This document shows positions 15,781-22,021 of a DNA stretch of 22,021 bases, piece by piece. The translations under genes and the position numbers were made by a program. Numbering within the stretch: the stretch's first letter is position 1; each line of letters opens with the position of its first letter. Source of the DNA: Bacillota bacterium (GTDB lineage: Bacteria; Bacillota; Thermosediminibacteria; Thermosediminibacterales; Thermosediminibacteraceae); the NCBI GenBank assembly GCA_003242255.1, contig QGUT01000014.1, forward strand, positions 1 to 22,021, in the 5' to 3' direction. The notes under the pieces are model-generated. The model made no database searches. It was not told where the DNA came from and saw nothing but the letters and a program-made list of their open reading frames with translations.

Positions 15781-16824
15781 TCTCAGCCAGCAGCAAATGC
15801 TGTGCATTATCCTGGTGTGATTACCGCAAAAGTCCAAAATCTCTTCGGTCGCTAAACTGCGCTGGCCGCAAAAGGCTTTGGGATCCGACAGGTACATGGC
15901 CATGAGGCCATCGACTACGGTGGAATGGAAAAAGGGGTACCTCAATTTAGCCGCTTCTTCCTGAGAATTCCTGTAAAATGTTTTAAGCCTTTCGAGGCAA
16001 TTGGCCAGATCCGGGTAGTAACTTACGAAATTGAGATCGCCGCTATTTTCGTCCTCGTCCAGATCTATGTAATAATCCAGCAATATGTGGAGCCCGCATA
16101 TCCATGGAAAGTACGAATGGAATATATCCCAGGCTTCAGCTCCATCCAAACCGGGGTTCGTCGCTGCGGCGACCAGCATGAAAATTCCAAGGGTGGAACC
16201 GGCAGCTGCGGCGAATTCCCACCCGTTTATCTCGGGGAAGTACCCCAGATAATTTTCGAACCACCCTGTCACCCGGCATTCCCTCACCTCCGGCACCAGG
16301 TGTTTGTACGTCTGAAGCTCGGAGTAGAGTCTCGCCAGAAATAAGATCTTTTCCCTTATTATGGCGTAAGATGGCAGGTCGGAGATGAACGCCTTGCATT
16401 TTGACACCAACAGTTTCAGGTAGCCCCCGTCATCTTTATAAGGGTAGCATTCGTAATAATCGCTAAATATCTCTCCCGGCAGGAGAGCATCCGTCATTGC
16501 CAGGTGAAGCTTCTTAAAGGCTTCTTCGTCTTCTACCTTGGCCCTGTCGCACAAATTATCGAGGTAATCGCTTATGGTCTGGTAAGCCACTATAAAGCGC
16601 ACCATATCCTTCTGCGGCACTCCCGGATAAAGCGAATATATGCTGCCTCCCTGGCAGTGAAATTTCTTTTTCCTTATGCTCTCGACCGCCTGTCTTCTGA
16701 GCAGGGGGTCCGGGATTCTCTCGGCCATACTCATGTAGTTTTTCAATTCTAGTTCCACCTGCGGAAACACTCTATTGACAAATCGGTTAAGTATCCCCAT
16801 CCGGTATAAACTCTGTTTCAGCAC
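15763..16824 (-). CDS. DUF2600-family large terpene synthase (YtpB/tetraprenyl-beta-curcumene synthase-like)
   Basis: The 353-residue protein belongs to the DUF2600 family. Characterised Bacillus members cyclise long linear diphosphates (C25-C35); YtpB makes tetraprenyl-beta-curcumene from heptaprenyl diphosphate. Seen are the Asp-rich motif DYLDNLCDR (86-94), a helix with ELQTYKHL (169-176), and the second acidic motif DYYIDLDEDENSGDLNF (250-266). These form the divalent-metal/diphosphate site in this newer class I subclass. There is no signal peptide or strong membrane segment. The basic RKKKKI tail may aid membrane association. The start is GTG 16824-16822, seven bases after GGGGG; ATG at residue 9 is an alternative. 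It converges with the polyprenyl synthase gene, a plausible substrate supplier. The exact product cannot be read from sequence. Confidence 0.88.
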   Translation of the reverse strand: MLKQSLYRMGILNRFVNRVFPQVELELKNYMSMAERIPDPLLRRQAVESIRKKKFHCQGGSIYSLYPGVPQKDMVRFIVAYQTISDYLDNLCDRAKVEDEEAFKKLHLAMTDALLPGEIFSDYYECYPYKDDGGYLKLLVSKCKAFISDLPSYAIIREKILFLARLYSELQTYKHLVPEVRECRVTGWFENYLGYFPEINGWEFAAAAGSTLGIFMLVAAATNPGLDGAEAWDIFHSYFPWICGLHILLDYYIDLDEDENSGDLNFVSYYPDLANCLERLKTFYRNSQEEAAKLRYPFFHSTVVDGLMAMYLSDPKAFCGQRSLATEEILDFCGNHTRIMHSICCWLRKKKKI

Positions 16825-16923
16825 GGCTCATCCCCCGAATAGAACTTTTTCCCCTACTATTATTTGCCAACATGGGCTTTTATATTAATCATTCAACGGG
16901 AACATAAAAACTTCCTCTACATT

Positions 16924-16937
16924 CAATAATATTATTG
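16924..16937. promoter_or_regulatory. 14-bp perfect palindrome in the divergent intergenic region (candidate operator)
   Basis: CAATAATATTATTG is its own reverse complement. It sits about 30 bases before the start of the alkaline-phosphatase-like gene and about 100 bases before the DUF2600 start, in the 142-base region (16825-16966) that must hold both promoters. No convincing -35/-10 pair was found for either direction. The size and symmetry would suit a dimeric repressor, but AT-rich palindromes also arise by chance. Confidence 0.4.
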
Positions 16938-16966
16938 TAAGCCGAAAAAGGCGGGATGATGAGCTT

Positions 16967-19165
16967 ATGGCACTAAAAAAAGCGATCTTAATTCTCATTT
17001 TGTTTTTTCTCTCACTGCCCCATCAATGCCCCGGTCTTACCGGTGACAGCAGCGATCTACATAAGACAGCCGTCATGATAGTTTTAGACCGAATTGACCT
17101 CGAGGACCTTTCCGGCGATTATCCTAATATTAAAAAATTAATATCCACCGGGGTCCTGGGTCTCATGAACACGAGGCCGGGTGGAAGCTACGACCCCGCC
17201 AGCTGTTACCTCACAATCGGAACCGGAAGCAGGGCCCTTGCCGGGGGCAAAGGCAGGAATGCCTTGATGGCCTTTGAAAAGCACGAATCCACCGAAGCAG
17301 CCACTGCGTATAAACTGTACACAGGACGTGAAGTTCCAGACAGCGCCATCGTCCAGCTGGACATAGCCCGTATTATTGAAGAGAACAAAAAACTCAACTA
17401 CGATGTAAAACCGGGCCTCTTGGGGGAAATCTTAAAAAACAACGGCATACCGGTCCACGTCCTGGGAAACGCCGATACAGCCGATGAAAAAAATAGAATG
17501 GCATCTCTTATTGCCATGGATTTCAACGGGATAGTCCATTCAGGCTATGTGGCTGCTGATATAAATATCCGGGATGAAGAAAGTCCCTTTTTTTTAAAAA
17601 CCGATTACGATGTACTTTACCGAAAATTTGCGGAACTCGAGAGAGAAGGCGGCTTTATAGTAATACATTTGGGGGACACCGTGAGAGCCAACGACATGGC
17701 TTACTTTGCCGCGCCGGAATTGTACAAAGATTACAGGATCAAGGCCTTAAAGGAATGCGATGAATTCATAGGGAAAATAGTTGAGAGTCTAGACCTTAAA
17801 AAGGACCTGCTGCTGGTGGTAACGCCCTTCCCCTCTTATAACGGTTTCAAGGAGAAAAAGTTGCTCACTCCCTTTATAGCCGTAGGCCCCCAATTAAGCT
17901 CCGGGCTTGCCACCTCTTCCACTACCCGTCGACCAGGTGTAATAGCCAATGTGGACCTGGCTCCCACCGTCCTTTCTTTTTTTCAGATTCCCGTGCCCGT
18001 CGAGATGGTGGGCCATCCCATCGAAAGCGTAAACTTTACCGGTTCTTACGATCACCTGGTCAGTCTGAACAGAAAAATCATTTTTACATACACCTTTCGC
18101 CCGTATTTTATAAAATCCTACGTTGCCATGCAAATAGCGGTCTCCCTGGCTTTCCTGTTCTTAATCTATTATGGAAAAAACTATCTGGCCTTCATAATAC
18201 CTTTTCTGCAGGCCAGCATGGTGATGCCGCTGACGTTCCTTTTAATTCCGCTGATTCCCGGAGAAAATCTGCATTACCAGTTTTTCTGGGCTATCGCCAT
18301 CGCGGTACTCGCCGTGATGATAACATCGAGGTCAGAAGCCGCCTCCAGGGCCGTCTCTCTCATCAGCTTATCGACAGCTTTGGCGATATCCTGCGACCTT
18401 ATATGGGGCGGAAAACTGCTGGGAAGTTCAGTCCTGGGCCATGACCCGATAGCGGGAGCTCGTTTTTACGGACTGGGCAACGAGTATATGGGGGTTTTGG
18501 TCGGCTCCACCATCATAGGAGTCACGACCGCTCTCGACAACCTTAAAATAGGACGGAAGCTTTCGGTAGCTGTGGTTATTTTAATTTTCAGCGCTTCCTT
18601 CTATCTTATTTCTTCACCATCTTTTGGGAGCAATGTGGGCGGAGCCATTACCGCCTGCGGCGCCTATTTGACGACTTTGATTTTGCTCTCCGGTTTGAAA
18701 CTGAACTTCAAAACCTTTGCGGGAATTCTGACCGTTACCGCTTTTTTTACATTGCTCCTGTTCCTTTTTTCCTATATCGCAGGTCCCCCTAGCCACATCA
18801 GTCAGACGGTTGACCTCTTAAGGGAAAGTGGTGTGAAGGCTGCCGTTTCCATAATTACGAGGAAAGTCTCCATGAATTACCGGCTCTTCAAATACACGCC
18901 CTGGACCCGAGCTCTGGTCACCACTATAGCGGCACTGGTTTCCCTTTCCGTAAGGCCACCCGATACCATGAAAAAAATATTTAAAAAGCATCCCAATTTT
19001 TCAGCCGGCTTTACGGGAACCAGTATAGGTTCCATCCTGGCATTCATTTTCAACGATTCGGGCATAGTCGCTGCCGGAACGATGGCTGTTTTTCTGGGCC
19101 TCCCCGTCTTACTGTTTATAGCCGAGGAGAATATAGATGGGGTGAACCAGCATGAAAAAAATTAA
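16967..19165 (+). CDS. Exported alkaline-phosphatase-superfamily domain fused to a polytopic membrane domain; function unknown
   Basis: 732 residues. A signal sequence (about 1-25, no lipobox) leads to an extracytoplasmic domain (about 33-360). Its layout follows the alkaline phosphatase/phosphopentomutase fold: VMIVLDRIDLEDL (Asp41), YLTIGTGSRAL (81-91), VIHLGDT (232-238), then LLLVVTPFPS (281-290), LTPFIAVGP and NVDLAPTVLSFF (328-339). The strand that normally ends in Asp-His-Gly ends in Pro-Phe-Pro, so one metal-ligand pair seems missing. From about 384 to 718 there are roughly ten hydrophobic helices with loops GARFYGLGNEYMG (497-509), SFGSNVGGA and FNDSGIVAAGT (695-705). Catalysis is therefore uncertain. 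It overlaps the next glycosyltransferase by 14 bases, pointing to a shared envelope role. I do not recognise a named family. ATG 16967 has only a weak GATGAG upstream. Confidence 0.85.
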   Translation: MALKKAILILILFFLSLPHQCPGLTGDSSDLHKTAVMIVLDRIDLEDLSGDYPNIKKLISTGVLGLMNTRPGGSYDPASCYLTIGTGSRALAGGKGRNALMAFEKHESTEAATAYKLYTGREVPDSAIVQLDIARIIEENKKLNYDVKPGLLGEILKNNGIPVHVLGNADTADEKNRMASLIAMDFNGIVHSGYVAADINIRDEESPFFLKTDYDVLYRKFAELEREGGFIVIHLGDTVRANDMAYFAAPELYKDYRIKALKECDEFIGKIVESLDLKKDLLLVVTPFPSYNGFKEKKLLTPFIAVGPQLSSGLATSSTTRRPGVIANVDLAPTVLSFFQIPVPVEMVGHPIESVNFTGSYDHLVSLNRKIIFTYTFRPYFIKSYVAMQIAVSLAFLFLIYYGKNYLAFIIPFLQASMVMPLTFLLIPLIPGENLHYQFFWAIAIAVLAVMITSRSEAASRAVSLISLSTALAISCDLIWGGKLLGSSVLGHDPIAGARFYGLGNEYMGVLVGSTIIGVTTALDNLKIGRKLSVAVVILIFSASFYLISSPSFGSNVGGAITACGAYLTTLILLSGLKLNFKTFAGILTVTAFFTLLLFLFSYIAGPPSHISQTVDLLRESGVKAAVSIITRKVSMNYRLFKYTPWTRALVTTIAALVSLSVRPPDTMKKIFKKHPNFSAGFTGTSIGSILAFIFNDSGIVAAGTMAVFLGLPVLLFIAEENIDGVNQHEKN

Positions 19166-20261
19166 ATTGCTGGAAGTCGTCCGCGACGCCGAAGGAGGAA
19201 TGAAGCGGCACGTGGAGTTTCTTCTTCATGGCCTTGATAAAGACAAGTTCGAGATCATTCTGCTGACATCTAGAGAAAATTTGAATACGTGGAACCTCGA
19301 AAAGTCCGTCAAAGTGGTGGATGCGAGGATCGGAGACCGCCGAACGCCCATTGGCCTCTCTAAATCTTTTTTCGATACGGTGAGGATTCTCAAAGAGGAA
19401 AAGATCGATATAATCCACAACCACGGCCTTTTGGCTTCTGCTCTGGGAACTTGGGCCGCCCTCATCGCAGGCACTCCTATAATCGTCACTACCCTTCACA
19501 ATTTTCCTAAAGACAATTGGCAACAGCGGCTGGCTGGCCGCTTTCTCAAATACAACCACAAAATAATAACCGTTTCTCAAAAAATGGCGCAGGAGGTCGG
19601 GGAAATTTTCAAAATAGATAGAGAAAAATTAGCCGTAATCCACAACGGCATAGACCTGAAGTCGTTGGAAAAATTTAATTCGCCTTCTCACAAAGACGAT
19701 AATACTTTCTCTTTTCTAAACATATCCCGCCTTATCCCTGGAAAAGGCGTCGACATTTTCATAAAGGCCAGTGCCCTGTTGCTAGAGAAACTCTCCTCCT
19801 ATCCGGTCGACATTAAATTTTACATCGCAGGGGCCGGCCCTATGGAAAAAAAATTAAAAGACCTCGCTCATGAGCTCGGTCTTTCGGGAAAAGTCCATTT
19901 TTTGGGATTTTGCACCGACGTATACAGGTTAATCGGCCAGTCGGATGCACTGGTGCTCTCTTCTTTCAGCGAAGGCTTGAGCCTATCCCTTTTAGAAGCC
20001 ATGGCTCTGGGAAAACCCGTCATAGCCACCGATGTGGGCGGAAATCCAGAAGTAGTGAAAAGCGGAATTTCAGGTATCCTCGTTCCCCCGGCCGACCCTG
20101 CGGCTCTCGCCGGAGCTATGGAATACATATTAAAACATCCGTCCGCAGCCAATGAGATGGGGGCCAATGCCCGCCGGATAGCGAGAGAGGGTTTTGGCTG
20201 CGAAAAAATGGTGGATGCCGTTCAAAATCTCCTCCTGGCCCTGGCCAGCGAAAACCTCTAG
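19152..20261 (+). CDS. GT4-family glycosyltransferase
   Basis: GT-B-fold retaining glycosyltransferase of 369 residues. The N-terminal acceptor domain carries the GG loop at 15-16 (RDAEGGMKRHVEFLL). The nucleotide-sugar domain starts at about 185 with FLNISRLIPGKGVDIFIKA and includes the E-x7-E motif (Glu274, Glu282: SEGLSLSLLEAMALGKPVIA), then DVGGNPEVV. No membrane segment is seen, so it is likely cytoplasmic and acts on a lipid-linked or protein acceptor. ATG 19152 lies inside the end of the upstream membrane-protein gene with GGGGTG seven bases before it, suggesting coupled translation. Donor and acceptor sugars cannot be told. The stop shares CTAG with the stop of the opposing pyrophosphatase gene. 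Confidence 0.93.
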   Translation: MKKIKLLEVVRDAEGGMKRHVEFLLHGLDKDKFEIILLTSRENLNTWNLEKSVKVVDARIGDRRTPIGLSKSFFDTVRILKEEKIDIIHNHGLLASALGTWAALIAGTPIIVTTLHNFPKDNWQQRLAGRFLKYNHKIITVSQKMAQEVGEIFKIDREKLAVIHNGIDLKSLEKFNSPSHKDDNTFSFLNISRLIPGKGVDIFIKASALLLEKLSSYPVDIKFYIAGAGPMEKKLKDLAHELGLSGKVHFLGFCTDVYRLIGQSDALVLSSFSEGLSLSLLEAMALGKPVIATDVGGNPEVVKSGISGILVPPADPAALAGAMEYILKHPSAANEMGANARRIAREGFGCEKMVDAVQNLLLALASENL

Positions 20262-21889
20262 CCCAAGGAATTTATGGCCGATATGATTTTGGGTATGACC
20301 TGCTTTTTTCTTGAAACAACACCGGGCAGCATGAAGCTGTTCCCCTTCACATCGGCGCCGAAGGCCATTCTTATCAATTCCCTGTGATTTCCTACGAACA
20401 AAAACTCGGAGACCTCATTTATTATATCCGTCAACATGAGGAGCAGGAAGTCGTATTTTTTCTCCTTCATCATTTTTTCCATGAAATCTATCAGGCGATT
20501 CTTGAGGTATTCAGGGCTGCTGTAAAAAATGTTCACCTGGCTTACGCCGAATTCGTAGTCGCCAATTTTAAACTCTTTAAAATCGGTAAAAAATATCTCC
20601 TCTTCGCTCTTACCTTCAAGGGATGTCCCCGCTTCAAACATGGCTTTGCCGAATTTCTCGATTTCGATTCCTGCTATATCGGCAAGAAATTTAGCTGCTT
20701 TCACATCTTCCGGCGTGCAGGTGGGGGATTTAAACATAAGGGTATCCGACAATATGGCCGCGCACATCAAGCCCGCTATTTCTCTCGAGGGAACGATATT
20801 TTCCCTCCCGTAGATGTCAAAAATTATGGTCGAAGTGCAGCCTACCGGCCGGTTGATGAAGACAATGGGCTGTTCGGTCTGGGGAGAACCTATCCGGTGG
20901 TGGTCTATTATTTCAAGAATATCCGCCTGTTCTATGCCTTCCGCCGACTGGGACTTTTCGTTGTGGTCTACCAATATGACTTTTTTCCTGGAATAGTTCA
21001 ATATGTGGTGCCTCGCCAGCATCCCCACCGGTTTCCTGTGGTTGTCAAGTATTGGAAAATTCCTGTACTTGTATTTAAACATCGTTTCCTTCACATCGTC
21101 TATTGTATCATCCAGCCGGAAACTTACCACATCTTCCGTTTTCATTATATATCTTACCGGAATACTTTGATTTATAAGTTTCACCGCGTCAAAAGTATCA
21201 AAAGGAACCCTTACAACCGTTGCATCATTTTCCCTGGCTGCTGTCAGCACCTCATCATCTACCTCATGTCCCCCGGTTACAATCAGCACCTTAATGCCGC
21301 TTTTGACAGCCATGAGCTGAACGTCTTTCCGGTTGCCCACGATCAGCAAATCGCCCTTCTTTATTCGCCTTCGAATATCGTCGATTTGCATGGCTGCCAC
21401 TATTATGTCACCATTAAAAATCTTTTCCTTCCCCGAGACGAGAATTTCGCCGTCTAAGGTCTTAACTAAATTCATCACCGGCACTTCGTATTTTGAAAAG
21501 CCCGAAGAGGATTGCAAATAGATTTTCGCCACATCTCCAAGGGTGGCAAGCCCGCAGAACTTCCCTTCTTCGTCGACAATATTAATGGTCCGGACATTTT
21601 TATTTATTATCTCCTTCCAGGCCTCGTACATAGAAGCATTTATGTCGACATTAACCGGCTCGTCGAATCTTATATCGGATACCTGGGTGTAAACGTTCTC
21701 GATGAAATCTGGCACGGGTACATTAAAATATTCCAGGACGAACTGGGTCTCCCGGTTGACAGGCCCTAATCTCGCGGGCAAATAATTATTTTCTTTTTCT
21801 GTCTGGTTTTTAAATTCGCTGTACGCTATGGCGGAACAAATCGAATCCGTATCTGGATTTCTATGTCCGAAGACGTATACTTCTGCCAT
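20258..21889 (-). CDS. ppaC: Family II manganese-dependent inorganic pyrophosphatase with CBS-DRTGG-CBS regulatory insert
   Basis: DHH-family pyrophosphatase of 543 residues that hydrolyses PPi to phosphate. The catalytic DHH half is split: FGHRNPDTDS carries His9, Asp13 and Asp15. A regulatory insert from about 70 to 305 has CBS1 (INASMYEAWKEIINKNVRTI...GLATLGDVAKIY), a DRTGG-like middle and CBS2 (SFRLDDTIDDVKE...GMLARHHIL). Catalysis resumes with VDHNE (Asp308), IIDHHRIG (329-336), SDT (Asp382) and a DHHA2 domain with SRKKQ (526-530). In characterised clostridial homologues AMP/ADP inhibit and ATP or diadenosine polyphosphates activate through this insert. ATG 21889-21887 has a run of G six bases upstream. 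An intrinsic terminator lies just upstream. Confidence 0.96.
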   Translation of the reverse strand: MAEVYVFGHRNPDTDSICSAIAYSEFKNQTEKENNYLPARLGPVNRETQFVLEYFNVPVPDFIENVYTQVSDIRFDEPVNVDINASMYEAWKEIINKNVRTINIVDEEGKFCGLATLGDVAKIYLQSSSGFSKYEVPVMNLVKTLDGEILVSGKEKIFNGDIIVAAMQIDDIRRRIKKGDLLIVGNRKDVQLMAVKSGIKVLIVTGGHEVDDEVLTAARENDATVVRVPFDTFDAVKLINQSIPVRYIMKTEDVVSFRLDDTIDDVKETMFKYKYRNFPILDNHRKPVGMLARHHILNYSRKKVILVDHNEKSQSAEGIEQADILEIIDHHRIGSPQTEQPIVFINRPVGCTSTIIFDIYGRENIVPSREIAGLMCAAILSDTLMFKSPTCTPEDVKAAKFLADIAGIEIEKFGKAMFEAGTSLEGKSEEEIFFTDFKEFKIGDYEFGVSQVNIFYSSPEYLKNRLIDFMEKMMKEKKYDFLLLMLTDIINEVSEFLFVGNHRELIRMAFGADVKGNSFMLPGVVSRKKQVIPKIISAINSLG

Positions 21890-21905
21890 CGATTACCCCC
21901 CCCTT

Positions 21906-21932
21906 AAGAAAGAAAGCGTTCTTTTCGAACGC
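21906..21932 (-). terminator. Intrinsic terminator between the small membrane-protein gene and the pyrophosphatase gene
   Basis: On the minus strand GCGTTC and GAACGC form a perfect 6-bp stem with a GAAAA loop (21932-21916), followed by TTTCTTTCTT. It lies two bases past the upstream stop and about 17 bases before the pyrophosphatase ATG. It may terminate the upstream gene or attenuate transcription into the pyrophosphatase. Confidence 0.6.
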
Positions 21933-21933
21933 C

Positions 21934-22020
21934 TTATTCATCCTCCGGAAAAATTCTCACCATGAATTTAATTATAATATAAAAAAGCGATAACGCCAAG
22001 AATATCCCCGCCATGCCCTG
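21934..22020 (-). CDS. C-terminal end of a small membrane protein gene (partial)
   Basis: The last 28 codons of a gene entering from the right edge are visible, ending at TAA 21936-21934. They encode one strongly hydrophobic helix (GMAGIFLALSLFYIIIKF) and a short tail MVRIFPEDE. A Gly-Met followed by an aliphatic helix and a Lys/Phe-Pro end recalls OadG-like small decarboxylase-pump subunits, but the fragment is too short to be sure. The same DNA also contains a promoter-like element. Confidence 0.6.
   Translation of the reverse strand, partial: QGMAGIFLALSLFYIIIKFMVRIFPEDE
21971..21999 (-). promoter_or_regulatory. Possible promoter upstream of the pyrophosphatase gene
   Basis: TTGGCG (21999-21994) and TATAAT (21976-21971) are spaced 17 bases, inside the coding end of the small membrane gene. 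Codons for Leu, Tyr and Ile readily mimic promoters, so this is weak. If real, its transcript would cross the hairpin at 21932-21916 before the pyrophosphatase start. Confidence 0.35.
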
Positions 22021-22021
22021 G

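Noticed and set aside
20235..20248. CTGGCC-CT-GGCCAG hairpin near the end of the glycosyltransferase gene as a terminator for the pyrophosphatase transcript
   Set aside because: The loop is only two bases and no T-tract follows on either strand; it is explained by Leu-Ala-Leu-Ala codons.
20384..21457. 357-codon plus-strand open frame opposite the pyrophosphatase gene
   Set aside because: Antisense to a complete, motif-rich family II pyrophosphatase; composition is unnatural (very rich in Tyr, Phe, His) and there is no start signal.
1..22021. Mobile elements, CRISPR arrays, tRNA or rRNA genes
   Set aside because: No transposase or integrase motifs, no regularly spaced repeats, no cloverleaf with a T-loop consensus and no rRNA core sequence were seen on either strand.

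Overview
The window reads as a chromosomal segment of a low-to-intermediate G+C Firmicute. It most resembles the thermophilic, anaerobic Thermoanaerobacterales/Thermosediminibacterales type of Clostridia. This placement is inferred from Bacillus/Clostridium-type purine proteins (PurS/PurQ/small PurL, Fe-S PurF), strong GGAGG ribosome-binding sites, many TTG/GTG starts, a DUF2600 terpene synthase and a CBS-DRTGG pyrophosphatase. The species cannot be fixed from the sequence alone. I see no tRNA, rRNA, CRISPR array, insertion sequence or phage gene.

Region 1 (1-8170, minus strand) is a tightly packed de novo purine operon transcribed right to left: purK-purE-purC-purS-purQ-purL-purF-purM. purM runs off the left edge. 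Most junctions overlap or are a few bases apart. It is preceded by a clear sigma-A promoter, a perfect match to the PurR 'PurBox' consensus, a guanine-class purine riboswitch and an intrinsic terminator. The terminator's 5' side and loop can pair over 13 bases with the aptamer's P2/J2-3 strand. purB is absent from the cluster, and purK precedes purE.

Region 2 (8198-11899, minus strand) is a compact four-gene housekeeping operon. In transcription order it holds an M19 membrane-type dipeptidase, endonuclease IV (nfo), endonuclease III (nth) and a PatA-like class I aminotransferase.

Region 3 (12000-14754, plus strand) holds a small nitroreductase and a dCache-type methyl-accepting chemotaxis protein. 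The chemoreceptor has its own promoter and a strong terminator.

Region 4 (14800-20261) is the most unusual part. A long-chain polyprenyl diphosphate synthase (plus) converges with a DUF2600/YtpB-type large terpene synthase (minus), with four bases between the stops. Across a 142-bp divergent intergenic region carrying a 14-bp perfect palindrome lies a 732-residue exported/membrane protein. It has an alkaline-phosphatase-like extracellular domain, apparently lacking the usual Asp-His metal motif, joined to about ten membrane helices. It overlaps a GT4 glycosyltransferase by 14 bases. Together these suggest, by inference, synthesis of a long terpene and possibly an envelope glycoconjugate.

Region 5 (20258-22021, minus strand) is a family II manganese-type inorganic pyrophosphatase with a CBS-DRTGG-CBS regulatory insert. 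Its stop codon shares a CTAG with the stop of the convergent glycosyltransferase. Upstream is an intrinsic terminator and the last 28 codons of a small membrane-protein gene cut by the right edge. Coding-start choices matter in this window: about half of the genes appear to start at TTG or GTG with well-placed ribosome-binding sites.
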